From Acinetobacter tandoii DSM 14970 = CIP 107469 (GTDB taxonomy: Bacteria > Pseudomonadota > Gammaproteobacteria > Pseudomonadales > Moraxellaceae), in the NCBI RefSeq assembly GCF_000400735.1, contig NZ_KE007368.1:296916-360915 (forward strand): a DNA stretch of 64,000 nucleotides, read 5' to 3'. A program made the translations under genes and the position numbers. Below, in pieces: positions 8,978-19,193 of the stretch (position 1 is the first letter of the stretch; every line of letters begins with the position of its first letter). Under the pieces are notes generated by a model that did not search any database, was not told the origin of the DNA, and saw nothing but the letters and a program-made list of their open reading frames with translations.

Positions 8978-9006
8978 TAAAAAAGCCACCCGAAGGTGGC
9001 TTTTTA
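8978..9006. terminator. Bidirectional terminator between mnhG and rbfA
   Basis: The stem GCCACC/GGTGGC is flanked by an A-run on the left and a T-run on the right, so it can work in both directions for the convergent mnhG (plus) and rbfA (minus) transcripts. On the minus strand the loop is TTCG closed by C-G, the very stable UUCG tetraloop. The same hairpin occurs after rpoC at 58716. Confidence 0.92.
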
Positions 9007-9030
9007 TATCACTCAATTTTAATCTTGAGC

Positions 9031-9435
9031 TTATTCGTCATCTTGTTTTGCTTCAGCAGCAGGTAAATCCTTCACTGCTTCTGCAATCAGACCAAACATA
9101 TAGTTACCATACGCATTGGTCTTGTCATAATGGAAACGTAAACGTGGCGTAATACGTGTCTTAATACGACGACTGAGTTCATGACGTAAGAAACCTGATG
9201 CCTTATTCAGCACATCCAAAGTTTCTTTATTTGCCACTGCACTTTGCTCATCGCCAAGCTCACGTCCCATCACGGTGACATAGACTTCTGCATAGCCTAA
9301 ATCTGGGCTGACCTTCACTGCCGAGATGGTCACAAGACCACCTAAGCGTGGATCTTTCAGCTCTTGGCGGATTAACTCAGACAACTCACGTTGAACTGTA
9401 TCTGCCATTCGCTTCAGACGCTGACTACCCGCCAT
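9031..9435 (-). CDS. rbfA: Ribosome-binding factor A (134 aa)
   Basis: RbfA binds the 30S subunit during late 16S rRNA 5'-end maturation and is needed for growth in the cold. The sequence begins with the family opening QRLKRMADTVQRELSELI and continues with the KH-like core (VTISAVKVSPDLGYAEVYVTV, then RHELSRRIKTRITPRLRFHYD). The acidic tail after about residue 120 is usual. The ATG overlaps the infB stop by one base (TAATG), so it is likely translationally coupled to infB. It is the last gene of the rimP-nusA-infB-rbfA operon; truB is not next to it here, unlike in E. coli. Confidence 0.96.
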   Translation of the reverse strand: MAGSQRLKRMADTVQRELSELIRQELKDPRLGGLVTISAVKVSPDLGYAEVYVTVMGRELGDEQSAVANKETLDVLNKASGFLRHELSRRIKTRITPRLRFHYDKTNAYGNYMFGLIAEAVKDLPAAEAKQDDE

Positions 9436-12128
9436 TAAAGACTCCGTTTAATCAGTTGAACATCATAGACTTCGATCTTATCTTGGACTTTGATGTCTTT
9501 ATAACCTTTCACTGCAAGACCACATTCCATACCAGCACGAACTTCTTCAACCACATCTTTATAGCGACGAAGAGATTCAAGCTCACCTTGGAATACCACC
9601 ACGTCATCACGTAATACGCGAATCGGTTTATTACGGTGTAACATGCCTTCAAGAACCATACAGCCTGCTGCTGCACCAAATTTGCTTGAATGGAAGACTT
9701 CACGTACTTCAGCCACACCCAGAATCGTTTCACGATGTTCTGGTGCAAGCTTACCACTCATGGCATCTTTCACATCATCAATCAATTGATAGATCACGCT
9801 GTAGTAACGAATGTCGATACCATCTGCATCCGCTTTTTGACGCGCGGTGTTGTCTGCACGGACGTTAAAGCCGAGCAATACAGCTTCAGAAGATTCAGCC
9901 AATGTTACGTCAGACTCAGTGATTGCACCTACGCCTGAACCAATAATACGAACTTTCACTTCATCTGTTGCAAGTTCAGCAAGCGCAACATGTAATGCTT
10001 CCAAAGTACCACGTACGTCAGTTTTCAACACTACATTCACAATCGGCACATCTTTCTTGCCCATTGATGCCATAATGTTTTCTAAACGCATTGCACTTTG
10101 ACGCTCAAGACGTTTTTGACGTTCACGATCCATACGGGCATCGGCCACTTCGCGTGCTTTCTTCTCGTCATTCACAACAAGAACTTCATCACCCGCCATT
10201 GGCGCTTCAGGAAGACCCAAGATTTCAACTGGAATCGAAGGACCTGCCGATTTGATACGTTGACCGTTTTCATCAGCCATCGCACGAACGCGACCATAAG
10301 ATGAACCTGCAAGTACAAGATCACCCACTTTAAGGGTACCGTTTTGTACCAAGATAGAAGTTACTGCACCACGGCCTTTGTCTACACGCGCTTCAATTAC
10401 TACACCTTGTGCTGCACCTTCTTCAGATGCTTTCAACTCTAACATTTCAGCTTGAATTGAAATCAAGTCCAGAAGCTCATCAATACCTTGACCAGAATGT
10501 GCTGACACCATTGCTACTGGAACATCACCGCCCCATTGCTCAGGCACGATTTCTTTGGTGGTCAATTCATTCAAGACGCGATCTGGATCAGCTGATTCTT
10601 TATCCATCTTGTTGATTGCAACAATGATAGGTGTACCTGCTGCACGCGCATGGTCAATTGCTTCAGCAGTTTGTGGCATTACACCATCATCCGCCGCCAC
10701 AACCAAGACTACGATATCAGTCGCTTTCGCACCACGTGAACGCATTGCAGTAAATGCAGCATGTCCAGGAGTGTCTAAGAAAGTAATAATACCTTTGTCC
10801 GTTGTCACATGGTAAGCACCGATATGCTGAGTAATACCACCAGCTTCACCTGCCGCCACTTTCGAGCGACGAATGCGGTCAAGCAATGATGTTTTACCAT
10901 GGTCAACGTGACCCATAATTGTAACAACTGGTGGACGTGTTGTTTGAGCACCACGTGCCTCTTCAGCTGCTTCAAGCAAGTTATCTTCAGCTTGTGTATC
11001 TGATACCAGAACCGGGTTATGCCCCATTTCTTCAACTACAAGTGCTGCAATTTCTTGATCAATCGCTTGGTTTTGCGTAACCAATTCACCCATTTTCATG
11101 AGCGATTTAATCACTTCACGCACCTTAACCGCCATTTTTGCGGCTAAGTCAGCAACTACAATCGTTGAACCAATTTCAACATCATAAACTTGCTTTTTAA
11201 CAGGTTTTTCAAAACCATGTTTATTTGCTGTACTGGTTTTCAAACCGCGTTTATGTGTGTTGTCACGGAAAGATTGCTCTTCACCACGACGACCACCTTT
11301 CTTCGGTGCACGTGCACCAGGCGTATTGGTTCCACGTTTGATATCACGGTCTTCTTTCGCAAATGAATCTTCATAAGCCTGACCAACTAGACCAGCCGCT
11401 AACGGAGAATCATCAATCACGCGAATCGTGGTGGTCGAATCTTCAGAAGAATATTTCGACGCCATTTTACGCATTTGTTCAAGAGTACGTTGCTGCGCTT
11501 CTTCAGCTGCTTTACGACGTGCTGCTTCTTCAGTCGCTTTTAATTGTGCCGCTTGTGCTTCACGCGCTCTCTTCTGCTCAGGAGTTTCAATCACTTTAAC
11601 TTGTGCTTTAACTACTGGCTTATTGGTCGATTTACGCTTCACCACAACAGCCGCTTTTGCTGTTTCTTGCTTAGTGGTTTCTTGCTTTGCTGCTGCACGC
11701 ATTGCTTCTAAGTTTGCAGCTGCTTTATTTGCCACTGGACTTTCAGCTGTTGCTTTAGGTTCAACAGCCGCACGAGTCTGTTGTTCAGCTTGTGCTTTCG
11801 CTAAAGCTTCTGCTTTGATTTGTTCAGGATCAGGCTTAGTAAATGTATGCTTCTTACGAACTTCTACATTAATGGTTTTTGCCTTACCTGAGGTACTTGC
11901 CACTTTAGCAGTACCTGTAGTTTTACGTTTCAACGTGATTTGTCCTGCTTGCCCTACGTCTTGACCATGAACTTTCTTCAAATGGTTAACGAGGGTATCT
12001 TGTTGTTCAGTAGAAATTATGTCGTCAGCTTTACGTTGCGGTAAACCTGCATCGCGAACCTGCTCTAGGAGCTTGTCTACAGGACGTCCTACGCTGAGTG
12101 CTAACTCTTGAATCGACTTGTCCGTCAT
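9435..12128 (-). CDS. infB: Translation initiation factor IF-2 (897 aa)
   Basis: This GTPase brings initiator tRNA to the 30S subunit and promotes subunit joining. In order it has an N-terminal IF2_N motif ([20 protein letters not shown]), a long low-complexity Ala/Lys/Glu/Gln linker from about residue 60 to 300, a second IF2_N region, then the G domain from about 395 with [17 protein letters not shown] and NKMD, and the two C-terminal domains that bind fMet-tRNA. The linker accounts for long antisense open frames that are not genes. It lies 10 bases downstream of nusA in one operon. Two initiator tRNA genes sit upstream in the same cluster. Confidence 0.98.
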   Translation of the reverse strand: MTDKSIQELALSVGRPVDKLLEQVRDAGLPQRKADDIISTEQQDTLVNHLKKVHGQDVGQAGQITLKRKTTGTAKVASTSGKAKTINVEVRKKHTFTKPDPEQIKAEALAKAQAEQQTRAAVEPKATAESPVANKAAANLEAMRAAAKQETTKQETAKAAVVVKRKSTNKPVVKAQVKVIETPEQKRAREAQAAQLKATEEAARRKAAEEAQQRTLEQMRKMASKYSSEDSTTTIRVIDDSPLAAGLVGQAYEDSFAKEDRDIKRGTNTPGARAPKKGGRRGEEQSFRDNTHKRGLKTSTANKHGFEKPVKKQVYDVEIGSTIVVADLAAKMAVKVREVIKSLMKMGELVTQNQAIDQEIAALVVEEMGHNPVLVSDTQAEDNLLEAAEEARGAQTTRPPVVTIMGHVDHGKTSLLDRIRRSKVAAGEAGGITQHIGAYHVTTDKGIITFLDTPGHAAFTAMRSRGAKATDIVVLVVAADDGVMPQTAEAIDHARAAGTPIIVAINKMDKESADPDRVLNELTTKEIVPEQWGGDVPVAMVSAHSGQGIDELLDLISIQAEMLELKASEEGAAQGVVIEARVDKGRGAVTSILVQNGTLKVGDLVLAGSSYGRVRAMADENGQRIKSAGPSIPVEILGLPEAPMAGDEVLVVNDEKKAREVADARMDRERQKRLERQSAMRLENIMASMGKKDVPIVNVVLKTDVRGTLEALHVALAELATDEVKVRIIGSGVGAITESDVTLAESSEAVLLGFNVRADNTARQKADADGIDIRYYSVIYQLIDDVKDAMSGKLAPEHRETILGVAEVREVFHSSKFGAAAGCMVLEGMLHRNKPIRVLRDDVVVFQGELESLRRYKDVVEEVRAGMECGLAVKGYKDIKVQDKIEVYDVQLIKRSL

Positions 12129-12138
12129 ATATTACCTC

Positions 12139-13623
12139 CTAGTTAAACCATGATTCACGCGCTTTCATAATCAATTGACCCGCTTGCTCAGCCCCTAAAC
12201 CTTCAATATCCGAGATATCGTCAGTCGCTTGGTCTGCCAAGTCATCAACAGTCACTACTCCGCGTGCAGCCAATGCATACGCGATTTCCTGTGTCATTCC
12301 TTCCATTGCAAGAAGTTCAGCACTTGGATCTTGGATATTTTCTTGTTGTTGTAATGCATCTGCCAATGCCACTTCTTTGGCACGACTTTGCAACAACTCA
12401 ACAGTTTCAGCATCCAACTCGATTTCATCAAATGTTTCAGCTGGAACATAAGCAATTTCTTCGAGAGAAGTAAAGCCCATCTCCACCAACGCCATTGCTA
12501 AATCTTCTTCAATGTCTAAACGTGATACAAATAAGTCTAGATATTGTTGTGCTTCATTTTGCTGACGTGCATGATACTCTTCTTCAAGCATCATGTTTAA
12601 TTTATAGCCAGTCAATTCAGAAGCTAAACGCACGTTTTGGCCTTGAGAACCAATCGCACGTGCAAGTTGATCGCTAGTTGCGAAAATAATGTCCGCAGTA
12701 CGCTCTTCTTCATCAATCACAATACCAGATACATCAGCAGGCTCTAAAGCGCTGGCAATGTATTGTGCTGGATCATCAGACCATACCACTACATCAATAC
12801 GCTCACCATTCAATTCCTGTTGAACTGCTTGAATACGCGTACCACGCATACCAATACAAGCACCTACAGGATCAATACGGTGGTCATTGGTTTTCACTGC
12901 AATTTTAGCACGCACACCTGGTTGACGCGCTGCAGCTTTAATCTCAATGATTTCTTCAGAAATTTCAGGAATTTCTTTTTTCATCAGAGCCATGAGCATT
13001 TCAGGGCGTGAACGTGACAATAATAATTGTGCGCCACGACCTTCACGATTTACGTTAAACAAAATCGCATTCATGCGTTGTTTTGGACGTAAAATTTCTT
13101 TCGCGATCATTTCTTCACGCGCAAGATACGCTTCAGCATTATCACCAAGGTCAATAATGAAACCATCTTTGGTTTGCTTTTTCACTTCACCGTAAATAAG
13201 CTCACCAACTTTAGATTCATATGCATCAGCAACTAAAGCACGTTCAGCTTCACGAATCTTCTGTACGATCACTTGCTTGGCAATTTGCGCTGCAATACGA
13301 CCGAAATCAATAGATTCCACTTCCAACTCACGAATGTCACCAATCGACCATTTCGCTGGATCTACGTCAGAAATAGCATCTTGACATGCAGGCATTTCAT
13401 GATCTTCATCTGCAACCACTTCCCATTGGCGGAAAGTACGATAATCACCAGTTTTACGATCAATCTCTACACGGAGACGCGCTTCTTCAGAGTTGGTTCC
13501 TTCGTAAAATTTCTTTTTCGTCGCAGCAACAAGCGCTTGTTCTAAGGCTTCGAAAATCGCTTCACGAGGTACACCTTTTTCATTACTAACCGTTTCAACG
13601 ACGGTAAGAATTTCACGTGCCAT
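12139..13623 (-). CDS. nusA: Transcription termination/antitermination factor NusA (494 aa)
   Basis: NusA binds RNA polymerase and modulates pausing, intrinsic termination and antitermination. Visible parts are the N-terminal polymerase-binding domain (residues 1-130), an S1 domain around 135-200, two KH domains (the first with DPVGACIGMRGTRIQAV, the second with AIGSQGQNVRLASELTGYKLNMM), and two C-terminal helix-hairpin-helix acidic repeats ending in the family pattern DISDIEGLGAEQAGQLIMKARESWF. The length and domain order match gammaproteobacterial NusA. It sits between rimP and infB, as is nearly universal. Confidence 0.98.
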   Translation of the reverse strand: MAREILTVVETVSNEKGVPREAIFEALEQALVAATKKKFYEGTNSEEARLRVEIDRKTGDYRTFRQWEVVADEDHEMPACQDAISDVDPAKWSIGDIRELEVESIDFGRIAAQIAKQVIVQKIREAERALVADAYESKVGELIYGEVKKQTKDGFIIDLGDNAEAYLAREEMIAKEILRPKQRMNAILFNVNREGRGAQLLLSRSRPEMLMALMKKEIPEISEEIIEIKAAARQPGVRAKIAVKTNDHRIDPVGACIGMRGTRIQAVQQELNGERIDVVVWSDDPAQYIASALEPADVSGIVIDEEERTADIIFATSDQLARAIGSQGQNVRLASELTGYKLNMMLEEEYHARQQNEAQQYLDLFVSRLDIEEDLAMALVEMGFTSLEEIAYVPAETFDEIELDAETVELLQSRAKEVALADALQQQENIQDPSAELLAMEGMTQEIAYALAARGVVTVDDLADQATDDISDIEGLGAEQAGQLIMKARESWFN

Positions 13624-13658
13624 AAGCCACCTATTCGTTCAGATTCTTATAAATTAAA

Positions 13659-14183
13659 TTAATCTTGATAAACCAGATTTGCTTTGTCGATATTGTTGCT
13701 ATCAATTTCAAGCACTTGTTGCTTTTCTACCTCAACCTGAATCACTTCATTTTCCAGATCTACTGCAACCAATTTAGCTTGAAATTTGCGACGATTTTCA
13801 ACAGCACTGATCAGGCGTAAAGCAACTTGTTGACCAATATATGCCGGCATCTGCTCCAATTGGAAAAATGGACGATCCCAACCTGGAGAAGACACTTCAA
13901 GTGCATACTCACCAGAAATTGGATCATGAACATCAAGCATAGCACCCACTTGTTGAGTGACACGCACACAATCTTGTACGCCAACACCACGGCCCAGCTC
14001 AGGCTCGCCGTCTTCATTGATCGTTGGTTCTACATTTTCATCAACAGCTTTGTCAATATAGATACGTAATAATGAACGTTTGCCTTGAGGGATAAATTCA
14101 ATCCCCCACAAATCTACATTACAAGCTTGCACTGCAGGAGTGATTAAGTCTTGGAGTGCTTGGGTTTTATTTGATAACTTCAT
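13659..14183 (-). CDS. rimP: Ribosome maturation factor RimP (174 aa)
   Basis: RimP acts early in 30S subunit assembly. The sequence has the family core: [24 protein letters not shown], the conserved [14 protein letters not shown], and the strongly conserved [16 protein letters not shown]. The second, Sm-like domain follows from about residue 105. It is the first protein gene of the rimP-nusA-infB-rbfA operon and lies 35 bases upstream of nusA. Two hairpins with T-runs separate it from the initiator tRNA genes, so it either has its own promoter or depends on readthrough. Confidence 0.95.
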   Translation of the reverse strand: MKLSNKTQALQDLITPAVQACNVDLWGIEFIPQGKRSLLRIYIDKAVDENVEPTINEDGEPELGRGVGVQDCVRVTQQVGAMLDVHDPISGEYALEVSSPGWDRPFFQLEQMPAYIGQQVALRLISAVENRRKFQAKLVAVDLENEVIQVEVEKQQVLEIDSNNIDKANLVYQD

Positions 14184-14295
14184 TTACTCTCGTCATTTTG
14201 TGCGATTCAATAGTCGTGTTGACCGATGAAACAGACCTACTATAGTGAAGCATGACTATTTGACCAATTGATGTCGACACTACACGATAGCCAAT

Positions 14296-14316
14296 AAAAA
14301 AGGGCGTAATCGCCCC
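14296..14316 (-). terminator. Hairpin with T-run upstream of rimP
   Basis: On the minus strand GGGCG-ATTA-CGCCC is followed by six Ts. It is the second terminator-like hairpin after the initiator tRNA genes and lies about 110 bases before rimP. It may act as a terminator or attenuator. Confidence 0.65.
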
Positions 14317-14349
14317 AATTATTACACAGAAAACTAATGTCCACTGTGC

Positions 14350-14380
14350 AAAAAGGCCCACCTTGTTGTGAGCCTCTTTT
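14350..14380 (-). terminator. Terminator after the tRNA cluster
   Basis: On the minus strand GGCTCAC-AACAAG-GTGGGCC (one G-U pair) is followed by a run of five Ts. It begins 14 bases after the 3' CCA of the downstream initiator tRNA gene. Confidence 0.75.
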
Positions 14381-14387
14381 AGAAACT

Positions 14388-14464
<77 letters not shown>

Positions 14465-14553
14465 TCAACGTGCAAAAATTATATACAAATATGAAATATT
14501 TTTCAATCTAAATACTTCGTATTCGCACTGATTTAGTTGCACCTAAATCAAAT

Positions 14554-14630
<77 letters not shown>

Positions 14631-14678
14631 TCAACAGATTTGCCGCATACACCAACTTAATTTTCTGGATTCATAAGT

Positions 14679-14763
14679 TGGTGCGGAAGGGGGGACTTGA
14701 ACCCCCACGCCCGAAAGCACTACCACCTCAAGGTAGCGTGTCTACCAATTCCACCACCACCGC
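14679..14763 (-). tRNA. tRNA-Leu(GAG)
   Basis: This class II tRNA of 85 nt has a long variable arm, anticodon GAG inside CTACC-TTGAGGT-GGTAG, a T-arm GGGGG-TTCAAGT-CCCCC and an encoded CCA. It decodes CTC and CTT. It lies between secG and the initiator tRNAs, as leuU does in E. coli (secG-leuU). The acceptor stem as read has a T-T mismatch at 5:68 and a G-T pair at 6:67. Confidence 0.95.
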
Positions 14764-14816
14764 AGCTGTGACGCATTCTAGTAGCATCGCCACAAAAAAG
14801 AAAGGATTAATTCTAA

Positions 14817-15146
14817 TTATTCGCTCGTTTTAGGTGCAGCTGGCGAAGTTTCACCCGAATTAGTTGTTGCTGGTGCTGTTGTCTGTACAGATTTTAAGCT
14901 ATATGCTTCTGTTGTTTGCTGTTTTGCAAATACTGCTAGCGTTAAACTGGTAATAAAGAATAAGGCTGTCAAAATTGCGGTTAAGCGGGTTAAGAAGTTA
15001 CCTGAACCTGATGCACCAAAAACGGTTGCAGCGCCACCGCCACCAAAAGAGGCACCTGCATCTGCGCCCTTACCATGCTGTACAAGAATCAAGCCAATCA
15101 TTAATACGGCAAGAATAATATGCACCACTAGCACAAAAGTATGCAT
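14817..15146 (-). CDS. secG: Preprotein translocase subunit SecG (109 aa)
   Basis: SecG is the small SecYEG subunit that assists protein export through the inner membrane. The ATG at 15146 is chosen because the product then begins with the first membrane helix (TFVLVVHIILAVLMIGLILVQ). The upstream extension of the frame runs into tpiA. The conserved loop QHGKGADAGASFGGGGAATVFGASGSGNFLTR is present, then a second helix to about residue 75. A low-complexity Thr/Ala/Pro tail follows. The gene lies 13 bases downstream of tpiA. Confidence 0.95.
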   Translation of the reverse strand: MHTFVLVVHIILAVLMIGLILVQHGKGADAGASFGGGGAATVFGASGSGNFLTRLTAILTALFFITSLTLAVFAKQQTTEAYSLKSVQTTAPATTNSGETSPAAPKTSE

Positions 15147-15159
15147 GATGAACTCCTCG

Positions 15160-15951
15160 TTATTTTGTATGCGCAAAGGCCTGAGCAATTTGATAAAAAG
15201 ATGCAGCATTCAAAGATGCTCCACCCACTAAGGCGCCATTAATATCTGGACAGGCCGCTAACTCTACTGCATTTTCTGGCTTAACACTACCGCCATATAA
15301 AATTGGCATTGTGCTGCCCAGTGTTGTGAGCTGTTTTAAACCTTCACGAATTTTAGCATGCATGCTTTGTGCATCTTCTGGTGATGCAGTTTTACCTGTT
15401 CCAATCGCCCAAATTGGTTCATAAGCAATCACGATCTGGTGCCACTGCTCTGCTGTTACACAACTTGCAATATCACAAATCTGTTGTAATACCACTTGAT
15501 CAGCTTGACCATTCTCGCGCTGCTCAAGGCTTTCACCGACACAATAAATGACCGTTAGACCTTCTGCCAAAGCATGTTTTACTTTTTCACGAATGATGTG
15601 TGGCTGATCACCAAAAAATTCACGTCGCTCAGAGTGACCAATCAACACATGTTCAATCGCGCTATCTTTTAATAAAGCCGCACTCACCTCACCTGTATAT
15701 GCACCAGTCCCTGCCATACGAGAGACATCTTGTGCAACCACATGAACAGTACGATTCGCTTGTTTTAATTCGTCTTTTACTAAATGGAGTGCGATTGAAA
15801 TCGGTGCAACCGCTAAATGGCATTGCGCTTGAGAAATTTCATTCTTGTTCAATAATTCTTTAAATTCATTTATAAGTTGTTTGGCATTCACCTGCATTGG
15901 ATTCATTTTCCAATTACCCACAACCCAAGGCGTGATCGTCGAATCCGACAT
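15160..15951 (-). CDS. tpiA: Triosephosphate isomerase (263 aa)
   Basis: This glycolytic and gluconeogenic enzyme interconverts dihydroxyacetone phosphate and glyceraldehyde 3-phosphate. Catalytic motifs are GNWKMNP (Lys, near residue 15), IGHSERR (His) and [12 protein letters not shown] (the catalytic Glu, followed by the flexible loop). [10 protein letters not shown] binds phosphate near the C-terminus. The ATG at 15951 is preferred over a GTG 15 bases upstream. It is followed by secG on the same strand and is divergent from pilB. Confidence 0.97.
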   Translation of the reverse strand: MSDSTITPWVVGNWKMNPMQVNAKQLINEFKELLNKNEISQAQCHLAVAPISIALHLVKDELKQANRTVHVVAQDVSRMAGTGAYTGEVSAALLKDSAIEHVLIGHSERREFFGDQPHIIREKVKHALAEGLTVIYCVGESLEQRENGQADQVVLQQICDIASCVTAEQWHQIVIAYEPIWAIGTGKTASPEDAQSMHAKIREGLKQLTTLGSTMPILYGGSVKPENAVELAACPDINGALVGGASLNAASFYQIAQAFAHTK

Positions 15952-16231
15952 ACTTAACCCATTCACAAAACAATTGATTTAAACGGCGACATTCTACACG
16001 GAATTCCTGATTGAGAAGATAATTTTCTTGACAGTTTAGTATTAACTTCACTTTTTTATATTTTTTTCAGTCATTAAAATGGCAAAAAAAATCAGTTTCA
16101 TTAGACTAGTTCATGCTTTTCATGAATAGTTGGCGAAACACGACACTTTCAGATATGGTATTTTTATACAACAAAAGTATAATTTTACGATACCAATTAT
16201 AAACAATTTAATTGAAGTAGGCATTAAGCGA

Positions 16232-17938
16232 ATGACAGCACTACAAGGTTCTCCACGATTTACAGGTTTTATTCGCCGCTTGGTCGAAGATGGGATTGTT
16301 TCTACTGAAAACATGCAGGCTGCAGTTAACAGCGCAAGAAAAACAAACCAAGATATTGTCCCTTATCTAATTGAAAACCTAAAACTCAAACCGATTGTCA
16401 TTGCCGAAAAAATTTCAGAAGAATTTGGTGAACCCTTATTTGATCTTTCGACTTATGACTCTGCCCATATTTTAAGAGATGTCGTTGAAGACAAATTGAT
16501 TACTAAATTCCGCGTGTTGCCGATTTTCCGACGTGGACATCAACTCTTTGTAGCCACCAGCAATCCAACGCATATAGATGCCATGGATGCTATGCGCTTC
16601 AACAGCAAACTCAGTATTGAAGCGATTATTGTTGAACATGACAAATTAGAAAAAATTATTGAACAAAATTATGCAGAAGAAAGCACTTTCGAGTTTGATG
16701 ATGACTTTGAATTGCACGTCCATGAAGAGCCTACGGATCAAGAAGACAATGATGAGCAACCTCAAGAAGATGAAGCTCCAATTGTCAAATATATCAATAA
16801 ATTATTGATTGATGCGATTCGTATGGGCGCATCCGACTTACATTTTGAACCCTATGAAAAAGTCTATCGTGTGCGCTATCGTGTCGATGGGGTTTTACGC
16901 CAGATTGCAACTCCTCCTCTACAGTTAGCCAACCGTCTAGCTTCACGCTTAAAAGTCATGTCACAAATGGACATCGCTGAAAAACGTGTGCCACAAGATG
17001 GTCGTATTAAGCTAAAAATTTCAAAATCCAAAGCGATTGATTTTCGTGTCAACTCACTACCAACCCTATTTGGGGAAAAAATTGTACTGCGTATTTTAGA
17101 CCCTTCGAGTGCAATGCTAGGGATTGATGCACTAGGTTATGAACCTGAACAAAAAGCCTTATTTATGGAAGCACTGGAAAAGCCACAAGGGATGCTACTT
17201 ATCACAGGCCCGACTGGTTCTGGTAAAACGGTTTCTCTCTATACAGGCTTAAATATCCTGAACAAAGAAGATACCAATATTTCAACCGCAGAAGATCCTG
17301 TCGAAATTAACTTAGAAGGGATTAATCAGGTTAACGTTAACAATAAAGTTGGCTTGACGTTCTCTGCTGCATTAAAGTCTTTCTTACGTCAAGATCCAGA
17401 CATTGTTATGGTCGGTGAGATTCGAGATTTAGAAACGGCTGAAATTGCGATTAAAGCCGCGCAAACAGGTCATATGGTGATGTCTACCCTACATACCAAC
17501 AGCGCACCAGAAACATTGACTCGTTTAAGAAATATGGGCGTCCCTTCCTTTAACATTGCAACCTCTGTAAACTTAGTCATTGCGCAACGACTAGCTCGTC
17601 GACTCTGTTCACAATGTAAAGTACCTGCTGAAATACCAAAAAATAGCTTGTTAGAAATGGGCTTCACTGAGCAAGAGATACAACAACCAGACTTTAAAAT
17701 TTTTCAGCCTGTTGGTTGTTCAGAATGTCGAGACGGCTATAAAGGGCGTGTGGGGATTTATGAAGTAATGAAAGTTACACCTGAAATATCCAAGATTATT
17801 ATGGAAGATGGCAATGCAATTCAAATTGCAGAAGCATCAGCAAAATTGGGGTTTAATAATCTACGTCTTTCAGGTTTAAAGAAGGTCATGCAAGGGGTAA
17901 CTTCACTACAAGAAGTCAATCGCGTGACCAGCGAATAA
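16232..17938 (+). CDS. pilB: Type IV pilus assembly ATPase PilB (568 aa)
   Basis: PilB is the cytoplasmic hexameric ATPase that powers pilus extension. The start at 16232 gives the family opening MTALQGSPRFTGFIRRL; the open frame extends 102 bases upstream without a family match. Order: an N-terminal MshEN/T2SSE-N domain (1-150), an acidic linker, the conserved ASDLHFEPYE and RVRYRVDGVLR, Walker A (GPTGSGKT), Asp box and Walker B (DPDIVMVGEIRD), the His box (STLHTNSAPETLTRL) and a zinc tetracysteine CSQC...CSEC near the C-terminus. It heads the pilBCD operon and is needed for twitching and natural transformation in this genus. Confidence 0.97.
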   Translation: MTALQGSPRFTGFIRRLVEDGIVSTENMQAAVNSARKTNQDIVPYLIENLKLKPIVIAEKISEEFGEPLFDLSTYDSAHILRDVVEDKLITKFRVLPIFRRGHQLFVATSNPTHIDAMDAMRFNSKLSIEAIIVEHDKLEKIIEQNYAEESTFEFDDDFELHVHEEPTDQEDNDEQPQEDEAPIVKYINKLLIDAIRMGASDLHFEPYEKVYRVRYRVDGVLRQIATPPLQLANRLASRLKVMSQMDIAEKRVPQDGRIKLKISKSKAIDFRVNSLPTLFGEKIVLRILDPSSAMLGIDALGYEPEQKALFMEALEKPQGMLLITGPTGSGKTVSLYTGLNILNKEDTNISTAEDPVEINLEGINQVNVNNKVGLTFSAALKSFLRQDPDIVMVGEIRDLETAEIAIKAAQTGHMVMSTLHTNSAPETLTRLRNMGVPSFNIATSVNLVIAQRLARRLCSQCKVPAEIPKNSLLEMGFTEQEIQQPDFKIFQPVGCSECRDGYKGRVGIYEVMKVTPEISKIIMEDGNAIQIAEASAKLGFNNLRLSGLKKVMQGVTSLQEVNRVTSE

Positions 17939-17966
17939 AGTACGTATTTAAAATAAGGATAAATGC

Positions 17967-19193
17967 ATGGCTGTCAAAAAAGCACAGATGATGCCAACCT
18001 TCAGTTATGAAGGAGTTGACCGCAAAGGGGCAAAAATTAAAGGGGAACTCCCTGCACGGAATATGGCTTTAGCTAAAGTCACCTTACGTAAGCAAGGAGT
18101 TGTGATTAAAACCATTCGAGAAAAACGCAAGAATATTCTTGAAGGTTTGCTAAAAAAGAAAGTCAGCACACTGGACATCACTATTTTCACACGCCAATTG
18201 GCCACCATGATGAAAGCGGGTGTACCTTTGGTACAAAGCTTTGAAATTGTGGCTGAGGGTTTAGAAAACCCAACTATGCGAGAAGTTGTTTTAGGTATAA
18301 AAGGTGAAGTTGAAGGTGGTAACACCTTTGCTGGCGCGCTAAAAAAATACCCACAGTACTTTGACAATTTATTTTGCTCGCTGGTTGAATCTGGTGAACA
18401 ATCAGGTGCGCTTGAAACCATGCTAGATCGCGTCGCGATTTATAAGGAAAAAAGTGAATTATTAAAGCAAAAAATTAAGAAAGCAATGAAATATCCTATT
18501 GCCGTTATTGTCGTTGCAGTTATTGTGACCATAATTCTAATGGTCAAGGTAGTCCCAGTTTTCCAAGATCTCTTTAGTTCATTTGGTGCCGACCTACCAG
18601 CATTTACTAAAATGGTGGTCAATATGTCGGAATGGATGCAAAAATACTGGTTTATCTTCATTATTGCTGTTGGTATCGTAATTTCACTTTTTCTCGAAGC
18701 AAAAAAACGGAGTAAAAAATTCCGCGACTTTTTGGATAGAGCAGCATTAAAAGCACCTATTTTTGGTGATTTGGTTTACAAAGCCATTATTGCCCGTTAC
18801 AGCCGTACTTTAGCCACGACTTTTGCTGCCGGCGTTCCACTGATTGATGCTTTAGAATCGACTGCTGGGGCAACCAATAATGTTGTCTATGAACAAGCAG
18901 TACTTAAAATCCGAGATGATGTTGCAACTGGTCAACAATTGCAGTTTGCTATGCGGGTCACTGATAAATTCCCTGCAATGGCAGTACAAATGGTTGCTAT
19001 TGGTGAAGAATCTGGTGCATTGGATGCTATGTTGGATAAAGTCGCCACACACTATGAAAATGAAGTCGATAACGCCGTCGATGGCTTAACCTCAATGATG
19101 GAACCCTTAATCATGGCGATTCTTGGTGTCCTTGTAGGTGGTCTGGTCATTGCCATGTACCTTCCAATCTTCCAAATGGGTTCTGTGGTTTAA
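17967..19193 (+). CDS. pilC: Type IV pilus inner-membrane platform protein PilC (408 aa)
   Basis: PilC is the polytopic membrane platform on which PilB turns. Two T2SSF domains are visible, one at about 70-195 (FTRQLATMMKAGVPLVQSFEI, then LVESGEQSGALETML) and one at about 275-400 (YSRTLATTFAAGVPLIDALE, then AIGEESGALDAMLDKVA). The repeated ES/GEESG pattern is the family mark. Hydrophobic helices lie near residues 175-195, 225-245 and 380-400. An ATAAGGAT-type ribosome binding site precedes the ATG by 6-8 bases. The stop overlaps the pilD start by one base (TAATG). Confidence 0.96.
   Translation: MAVKKAQMMPTFSYEGVDRKGAKIKGELPARNMALAKVTLRKQGVVIKTIREKRKNILEGLLKKKVSTLDITIFTRQLATMMKAGVPLVQSFEIVAEGLENPTMREVVLGIKGEVEGGNTFAGALKKYPQYFDNLFCSLVESGEQSGALETMLDRVAIYKEKSELLKQKIKKAMKYPIAVIVVAVIVTIILMVKVVPVFQDLFSSFGADLPAFTKMVVNMSEWMQKYWFIFIIAVGIVISLFLEAKKRSKKFRDFLDRAALKAPIFGDLVYKAIIARYSRTLATTFAAGVPLIDALESTAGATNNVVYEQAVLKIRDDVATGQQLQFAMRVTDKFPAMAVQMVAIGEESGALDAMLDKVATHYENEVDNAVDGLTSMMEPLIMAILGVLVGGLVIAMYLPIFQMGSVV

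Noticed and set aside
11428..11964. 178-codon open frame antisense to infB
   Set aside because: It is the antisense of the repetitive Ala/Lys/Glu linker of IF-2 and its Ala/Ser/Arg/Cys-rich product is an artefact of that composition.
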